This document shows positions 58,264-64,000 of a stretch of DNA of 64,000 nucleotides, piece after piece (position 1 is the first letter of the stretch; each line of letters starts with the position of its first letter). The notes under the pieces were generated by a model, which worked only from the letters and a program-made list of their open reading frames with translations, did no database searches and was not told the DNA's origin. The DNA is from Odontocerum albicorne (lineage: Eukaryota; Arthropoda; Insecta; Trichoptera; Odontoceridae), in the NCBI GenBank assembly GCA_949825065.1, contig OX463844.1, positions 26,755,056 to 26,819,055 of the forward strand, written 5' to 3'. Made by a program: the position numbers and the translations under genes.

Positions 58264-59384
58264 GTATGATTTTTCTTAATTGATTATTTCTAGTACATAT
58301 CTATTCATTTTTACTACGTTACATATACAATATATAAAATAAATCGTAAATTTTCAGAGTTATGATTATTAACATTATTTGTACATAATATTCCTCAAGT
58401 AATGTTTTAATGATTGGCTTGAAACATGAAAACTCAGTTTCTTTTATTGTACGTTGATGTCCGATTCATATTTTTCAAAAAATATATTCAGTGTGACTGA
58501 AACCTCCAAACTATATTATTTACGATTATCTGGTAAGGATGTTTTGATTGATGCTCGAGTAAAAAAGTTTTTCATGTATTTCTAAAGGTCTTTAGAATAT
58601 CCTTTTGGCGTATCCCCACAGTAAAAGCGTTCCATTATCCAGTCCCAGTGACATAGAAAACTATATGGGAAAACGTTGACCTGTGGTTTTGTTTGGCGCA
58701 ATGACCCATTTTAGTTTCGCCTTAAAGTTCAGCAAAAGTTCATAAACGAAAAGTGTTGCTATTCGATTTTGTTACGTGGCCATCAGGATAGCAAAGTATA
58801 AGTTTTTGACGCATTTTAATTAACCAAGCTTATCCAAAGTGGTGTCACGTGACTATATATCAGCTTAAAGAGTCTTGAAGTATACTTTAAATTTTATGTA
58901 GCCCCCATGGTAAATCCGTTGGCATCGTATATTTTTTTAATCCCACTGAAGATGAAAAGAGTAAAGCTTCTGAAACGTCTGCTAACTTCTAAGGCAGATG
59001 AAATATATATATATTACATTTTTTTATTATCATCCTCACTTAAATTAACGAGAGGATAATGTATAATAGAGATGTATAATTTTTAACCGACAAATATTTT
59101 TAAAGCTCAAAATCTAGTTTTATTTTTTAAATGTTTAAGCTAGAAACTTTTAATCGAATAGCTTCTATAATAATAGTCAATTTTCAAAAGTGTTATATGT
59201 AAACTTATGACTTTAGAATCCCTTTATTTAAATAAAATTTTCATTATGTGTTTTTAATAATATTCTTCGCTCTAAAAACATATTAAAAAATACACGATTT
59301 TTCTATCTTTTTACCTAAGGTTTTGTATTAGAGCATTCTGAAGCTTTATTAGAGAACTGATGTTACCAAAATTATAAATAAAAA
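58264..59384. other. Downstream intron sequence with a hammerhead-like motif
   Basis: Mostly AT-rich. At 58946-58997 the plus strand has CTGAAGA, a weak stem, GAAAC, then a 7-bp stem (CGTCTGC ... GCAGATG). The order of elements resembles hammerhead cores of Penelope-like elements, but the expected NUH cleavage triplet is not well placed. No exon was recognised. Confidence 0.35.
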
Positions 59385-59545
59385 AAGTCCCAGTCTTGTA
59401 AGAGTTCGTCTGGTAACTGTACTGACACACGCTAGACGTGTGTTGTTCCCTCTTCACGTGACGCAGTATTGCCAAAACCGTGCGATGACGTCTACTCCAG
59501 TAATTCTAAAATCTTAAGGATTGATTAATCAGCCCGAAAGAAAAT
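59385..59545 (+). mobile_element. SINE body fragment (copy E)
   Basis: AGTCCCAGTCTTGTAAGAGT, TTCGTCTGGTAACTG, CTCTTCACGTGACGCAGTAT and CTACTCCAGTAATTC align with the bodies of SINE copies A, B and D. No head is attached. Confidence 0.45.
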
Positions 59546-60064
59546 GTTGTCACTTGACCACGCTAATCCTTTCGTCCTGTGTCGGCATTGCCAATTTAAA
59601 TATATTTTGAAGTACAATACAAATAAATTAAGTATATGATGTTTTGAAATCACATATACGTAAAGTCTTATACTTAGCCAACCTTTTTTCCAATATGATA
59701 AAAATAATCAACATAAATGTCTATGAGAATAAAACGACACTGACATAAATAGTTTTGCAAATTTTCTGTTTTAAGTAATAAATAAATAGATTATTTTAAC
59801 TCCAAGGGATAACAAAGAAGGATTACTTAAAATTTCTGGGGTCTGCTCAATACACAATAAGTTAACAATTACATTTAATATATTAAGAAGTTCATAACTT
59901 AATATCGCTCTGAATATAGAAATTTGCCCCTAAGTAACCTTAACTAACCTCAAGGGCTGATTTGTGTTAAATATATATTTTCCGAATTGAATTAATATTT
60001 TAGCATAAAGGGTGAAACAACGATAGGTAACATTTTAATACAAGTTTCTCGTGAATAAAAAATT
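59546..60064. other. AT-rich sequence, nothing recognised
   Basis: No supported feature. Confidence 0.5.
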
Positions 60065-60180
60065 GACCACTAGCATCATTATCATCACCATCACGCCATG
60101 TCTGATAAGTATTTTATTCTATCCTGGCACATATCCTTCGCTTCTGCCACGTCCTTTCAACATGCCATATATACTATCTT
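60065..60180 (-). pseudogene. Possible LINE-B 3' terminal fragment
   Basis: The plus strand shows ATCATCACCATCACGCC, then CTTCGCTTCTGCCACGTCC, then AACATGCCATATATAC. This parallels the 3' ends of LINE-B copies at 13290 and 51820 (CATCAT..., ...TTCTGCCTCTGCCA..., GCATGC). The match is short and low-confidence. Confidence 0.25.
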
Positions 60181-60454
60181 ATTTATTAAAGAGGCTCTTC
60201 TTTTTTTTTGGAATTAAATAAATTTTGTCTAATAACGTGTATGATATATAGGTCTTTCCTAACTTATCATGCCTTCTTAACTAACACAACAGATTTAAAG
60301 TTTGCATTTTTTTTATTTTACTCCAAATTTAAAAATCAAAAATATTGTATAACATTTTCATTGTATACAGAACAACCTGACTGGCTAAACTTTTCCAACC
60401 AACCGGAAATTTGTTACAGAATCTGTGAGTGAAAACCAGACTAGAAACTCTTAA

Positions 60455-60540
60455 AAAATCGGGATCCAGTGATAGTTGAAGCCGTTAACCCAGGGCTGGA
60501 AGACTTGCGTTTTTCCAACTAGACTACGGAGATCATTTTC
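60455..60540 (-). mobile_element. SINE head fragment (tRNA-like)
   Basis: The minus strand reads GATCTCCGTAGTCTAGTTGG (A-box-like TAGTTGG), then GACTTCC... as CGCAAGTCTTCCAGCCCTGG, then GGGTTAACGGCTTCAAC (degenerate B box). It matches the head layout at 4250 and 61335. Confidence 0.45.
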
Positions 60541-60549
60541 GCAAATTTG

Positions 60550-61330
60550 TTTCATCGGATGAGACTTCTTAACCTGGCTGAGCTTTAACTTAAAGATAAA
60601 AAATGAAAGCTATTTTTTTGTTTCAAATTTGTTTCAAAATTATGTCAATCATTTCACTTATCCAAATAAATAAAATACCTCATTATCAATTCAGATTAAC
60701 GAATATCTAATAAAAAAAACTCTGGTTCTGTATTATTACTAAGTTCTTAAAAAGTGATAGACTCTTATTTTATAGCTTGAGCTATAAATTACCTGCCTTA
60801 AAACACCATAGAAATTTCATTTCTTAGTCCCATTTGAAATAAAATAATGTCGGTACATCTCCTTTTTATGGTAAAAGTAAATTGAAATAACCTATAAATA
60901 TTTTATAGTGGTTATTAAAATGATCTTTTTCGATGGATATCAAAAAATGCGACATGGAATTGAAATAAAATTTAAGCTTCATTCCCTTTGGTGTTCAATT
61001 TTTCAAAATCACGCATTAGTTTTTTTTTTACAAAGTAATACCATATGTGGTACAAATATTTGCCAAGGCTACACCTATATACGAACTTATTACTTGACTA
61101 ATCTTATTTACATATTATAATTTATGAACTTGCTTAATCTTATTTTCCTACATGTCATTTTATTTTTATTTTTTATAATCTTAATGAAAATCGATTTCAA
61201 AAGTATTCTTTTCTCAGTGCTAGCAGGTTAAAGTTTGGTTGAGACATGAAATTATAACAATAAATTAAAAATCCTCGAGTTTTTCTTTATTGTATTTAAG
61301 CTTTTTACATAATAAGGGTGGAATACTTGA
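60550..61330. other. AT-rich sequence, nothing recognised
   Basis: A 70-codon frame at 60908-61120 is unassigned. No other feature. Confidence 0.5.
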
Positions 61331-61334
61331 TTTG

Positions 61335-61480
61335 AGATGACCTCTGAGGTCAAGCTGGTAAAATTTCTTTCTTCCAGCCCGAAGGTTATGAGTTCAATTC
61401 CAGAGAATACCCATTTTCAAAAAAAACTTACTTAAAACCTTTTTAATATGTTGGAAAGGGCTGTCACGTGGCAAAATATC
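61335..61480 (+). mobile_element. SINE head with divergent body
   Basis: GACCTCTGAGGTCAAGCTGG leads to TTTCTTCCAGCCCGAAGG and a B-box-like TTATGAGTTCAATTCC, then AATACCCATTTTCAAAA. The last word matches the head-to-body junction of copy C (GATACCCATACAAAAT). The following GGGCTGTCACGTGGCA may be a different body type. Confidence 0.45.
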
Positions 61481-61489
61481 GATCAAGTT

Positions 61490-62479
61490 ATACTTTATGA
61501 AATGAAAGTTTTATACAATGGCTTCGGGTATTGACATAATTTTGAAAGTGTTATATATTGTTCATAAATGGCTTTGGGATTCTTTGTATTAGTTTCAATG
61601 AAAATTTTGATCACGGCGATTATATATTGTACAAAATGCCCTATTTCATTTTCAAAAGATTAGATTGATTATTTAATAAGTGGAAGAAAACAAGAGTGGG
61701 TTGATGACAATGCACAACAACCGCTATTGTGAGTAATTTCACTGCAAAATTATTAAATTCTTCTAACGATAATGAAATAATGATGAACTGAACAAAAACA
61801 CAACCCTCTCATGAAATTTAGGTCAAAATAATTCAAAATCTTGAAACCATTAATTAATTAAACGTTGAGATAGTTAACTTTCCAGGATGACAAATGTTGA
61901 ATAATTTTGAACCATGAGTTTATTACTAATCAACGGATTTTCTTTCGAAGACTTCAAAATGGAACCATTTTTTTATTGATTTAATTTAAAAATCATCAAT
62001 AAATAGTACGTGTAGCTCAAATTTAAAAAACATTCGAATTTCGGTGGATTTGTATTTCATATACAGAGTTACTGATAGTAGATGCTTTATTTTTAAGAAT
62101 AGAAAAAAAAAACCAGAACGAATACAAACAAACAAAACAAAACAATATTTTATCAATTCTCAGCCACTTAATAATTTTTGAAATGAAAACTGTTTTTAGT
62201 TTAGTAATTTGTTTTTATTCCTACACAAAATGGATGAATATTTCGACTTATGGCGATTATCAACAATAATCAACATTGTCAGCCTTATTCGGCGACATAT
62301 TGGCCTAGTAAACTGAAATGATCAACCATTTTTTGGGAGAATTAAAAAAGTTATAGAACCAGGTTTATTATTTCATTTGTTAATAGCAATGCAATTCTAT
62401 AAAAGTAATGATATCCCTTTGAATAAACTCAAAATAATGCTAAATAGTTCATTTGTAGGGAAATACTTATATATATGGA
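61490..62479. other. AT-rich sequence, nothing recognised
   Basis: No supported feature in about 1 kb. Confidence 0.5.
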
Positions 62480-62890
62480 CATAAAATGAACATCCAAAAA
62501 ACTAAATTTTAAATAGTATCAAAAACCCCTACACAATGTTCTAATCTAAAAAATGGTAGCAAACCTATACAGAATGTGAATGAATACAAATATTTGGGAA
62601 CGTGGATAAGTGAAAAATTGGATAAGTCTCAAAACAAACACGAGGGTAGAGATAGTGAGAAATGTTTTCAATAAAATGGGGTATCTTTGTACTCGTACTA
62701 GCGGGGACCATGGAATTGAGAATGTGTAAGGTTCACAGCTACATTTTCTCAACTCTCTTTTATGGGGTGGAGGCGTGCACACTAAACCAGGAAACATCAC
62801 GTATGATCGAGGCTTTTGAAATGTGGATCTACAAACGTAACCTCAAGATTCCCTGGACAAGTCTTTTATATTCTATTATATTTAACACTT
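62480..62890 (+). pseudogene. RTE-like LINE C-terminal fragment
   Basis: Plus-strand pieces: MNIQKTKF (usually xxINxxKTKxM); VNEYKYLGTWISEKLDKSQ; a frameshift; then ELRMCKVHSYIFSTLFYGVE and ACTLNQETSRMIEAFEMWIY followed by KRNLKIPWTS. This is the YLGxxI ... HSYVxSxLFYGxExWTL ... RIEAFEMWxYRRxLKIPWTxxxxN block of RTE-type LINEs, also present at 28.3 kb and 3.5 kb. It ends abruptly after IPWTS and is a relic. Confidence 0.6.
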
Positions 62891-62899
62891 TTATTGTAA

Positions 62900-63064
62900 G
62901 TACAATCTGGTGGGTTTATTGACAAGCGGCAATCTCTTCTAACCAACCGTACAAAAGTAAATTAAGCAAGTTACATGGTCGCATAAATCATTCAAATGAC
63001 TATCATTCCCACGAAATTCATGAACACAAACGTGAGCATATGCCCACAAACCCCACAGACTAGA
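62900..63064. other. Possible 3' region of LINE-A
   Basis: Lies just beyond the LINE-A stop codon on the minus strand and may be its 3' UTR. No other content. Confidence 0.3.
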
Positions 63065-64000
63065 AATTAAGATTTTTTCAGTCGCTTCTTAAAACATGCC
63101 AAGGACGGGGCAAGTCTTATACTTGTTTTTAACTGATTCCATAGTCTCACTGCATGGACAGTAAAGGATGATGTAAAAAAAGAAGAGCGGTGAACTGGAA
63201 AGACCAATAAACAATCTCTGTTTGAGCGTAACGCTAATCTATGATCGGAAAGACGCTGAAATTTTTGCCGAGATAAGAGGGGGGGGGGGGGATGGGACAG
63301 TTGAGGATATTATACAATAAAGAAAGTATGTGAATTTGGCATATATTTCTAACATTCAACCAGTTCAATGCCTTCTGGTATGAAGTTATATGATCGTACT
63401 TTCGTAGGTTGTAAATAAATCTTAAACAAAAATTTTGAAGACGCTGTAATTTGTTCAGCTGTTCCTCTGTAACATCCAAGTAACAGACGTTCGCATAGTG
63501 CAGAATCAGAAAGAGCAGAGATTGCACGAGTAAAATTTTGGTTTTAGTAGGCAGGATTTTTTGCAACACTTGAAGGGAATGAAGGCTGAAGAAGATCCTT
63601 CGGCTAATCTCGTTTATTTGATCTCGTCATAAGAGAGTGTTTTTTATTAGCACTCCTAGGTTTTTAACAGTTTTATGTAATGGTATGATAGAACCATCAA
63701 GTAATATCGGAGGAAGTAAGTCAGTGTTGAATTTACCGAGAAGCCATTACCATTTACAAGATTGTTGTCCTCCTTTTAAATAGCTCGAAAACTAGACAAT
63801 GACCGGTTTAGAGAATCGTAATGAACGCATTCAAACCATAAGCAGATCAAAGTCTACAGTATTGAATGCATTGCTAAAATTCAATAGACATAACAATGTC
63901 AGCTGCTTAAAGCTCATTCCACGTCTCACATCATCCGTTATCTTGACCAGGGCGGTACTATGCCCCGGATGCAATCCTGACTGCAACGGATTAAACAATT
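63065..64000 (-). pseudogene. LINE-A, RT and C-terminal part, runs off the window
   Basis: Reading the minus strand from 64000: LNPLQSGLHPGHSTALVKIT; LLCLLNFSNAFNTVDFDLLM (RT motif A, catalytic Asp); an interrupted stretch lacking the FADD motif; GSIIPLHKTVKNLGVLIKNT; QINEISRRIFFSLHSLQVLQ; VQSLLFLILHYANVCYLDVT; LQNFCLRFIYNLRKYDH; ILSLLYNILNCPIPPPPSYL; then LALRSNRDCLLVFPVHRSSF and FTVHAVRLWNQLKTS, ending at KKRLKKS and a stop at about 63068. A run of twelve G on the plus strand at 63281-63292 encodes the four prolines. An internal deletion has removed the central RT palm, and some stops are present, so it is inactive. Confidence 0.65.

Overview
The window looks like a piece of an insect nuclear genome. 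It is strongly AT-rich, has introns, and carries two spliced exons of an arthropod neuropeptide receptor in a background of LINE, SINE, mariner and tandem-repeat sequence. The order is not proven; the transposon types would fit a hemipteran such as a planthopper, but that is inference. There are no bacterial-style operons, CRISPR arrays or genuine tRNA/rRNA genes.

Only one host gene is recognisable. It is a class A GPCR of the pyrokinin/CAPA (neuromedin-U-type) group on the + strand. Two exons are present: 49684-49790 (TM6) and 58156-58263 (TM7 and start of the C-tail), separated by an 8.4 kb phase-0 intron. Exons for TM1-5 and the distal tail were not found and probably lie in other sequence or were missed.

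Layout. 1-9 kb: mostly anonymous AT-rich DNA with a tRNA-derived SINE (copy A), two LINE C-terminal fragments, a decayed IS630/Tc1-type transposase (6.1-7.0 kb, minus) and another LINE fragment (7.9-8.2 kb). 9-24 kb: a TATA-bearing, less AT-rich block (9.4-9.6 kb) between two copies of a short dispersed repeat, a purine tract with G12, LINE relics and a 57-bp tandem array. 24.5-28.8 kb: unit H1 (TATA/initiator, 5' splice site, remnant basic ORF), a 207-bp foldback element, and an RTE-type LINE broken by one in-frame stop. 29-41 kb: LINE relics, a 16-bp minisatellite, a SINE whose tRNA-like head is repeated four times, and a 59-bp minisatellite with alternating unit types. 42.6-43.8 kb: a mariner with both inverted repeats and a TA duplication but a multiply frameshifted transposase. 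45.6-48.7 kb: a 200-N gap followed by a Jockey/CR1-like LINE with an uninterrupted reading frame, then about 740 bp of (TA)n. 49.7-58.3 kb: the receptor exons, with unit H2, a LINE carrying a nested foldback-family insertion, and a GC/CpG-rich island in the intron. 59-64 kb: SINE heads and bodies, an RTE fragment and a LINE running off the end.

At least four LINE lineages (called here RTE-like, LINE-A, LINE-B and Jockey/CR1-like) and one tRNA-derived SINE family account for most identifiable sequence. Nearly all LINE copies are 3' (C-terminal) fragments, as expected for 5'-truncated insertions. Items that stand out: the H1/H2 pair with promoter-like architecture; the foldback/hammerhead-like family with a datable nested insertion; the over-represented 8-mer TACTCGTA; and the fourfold T-arm amplification in a SINE.
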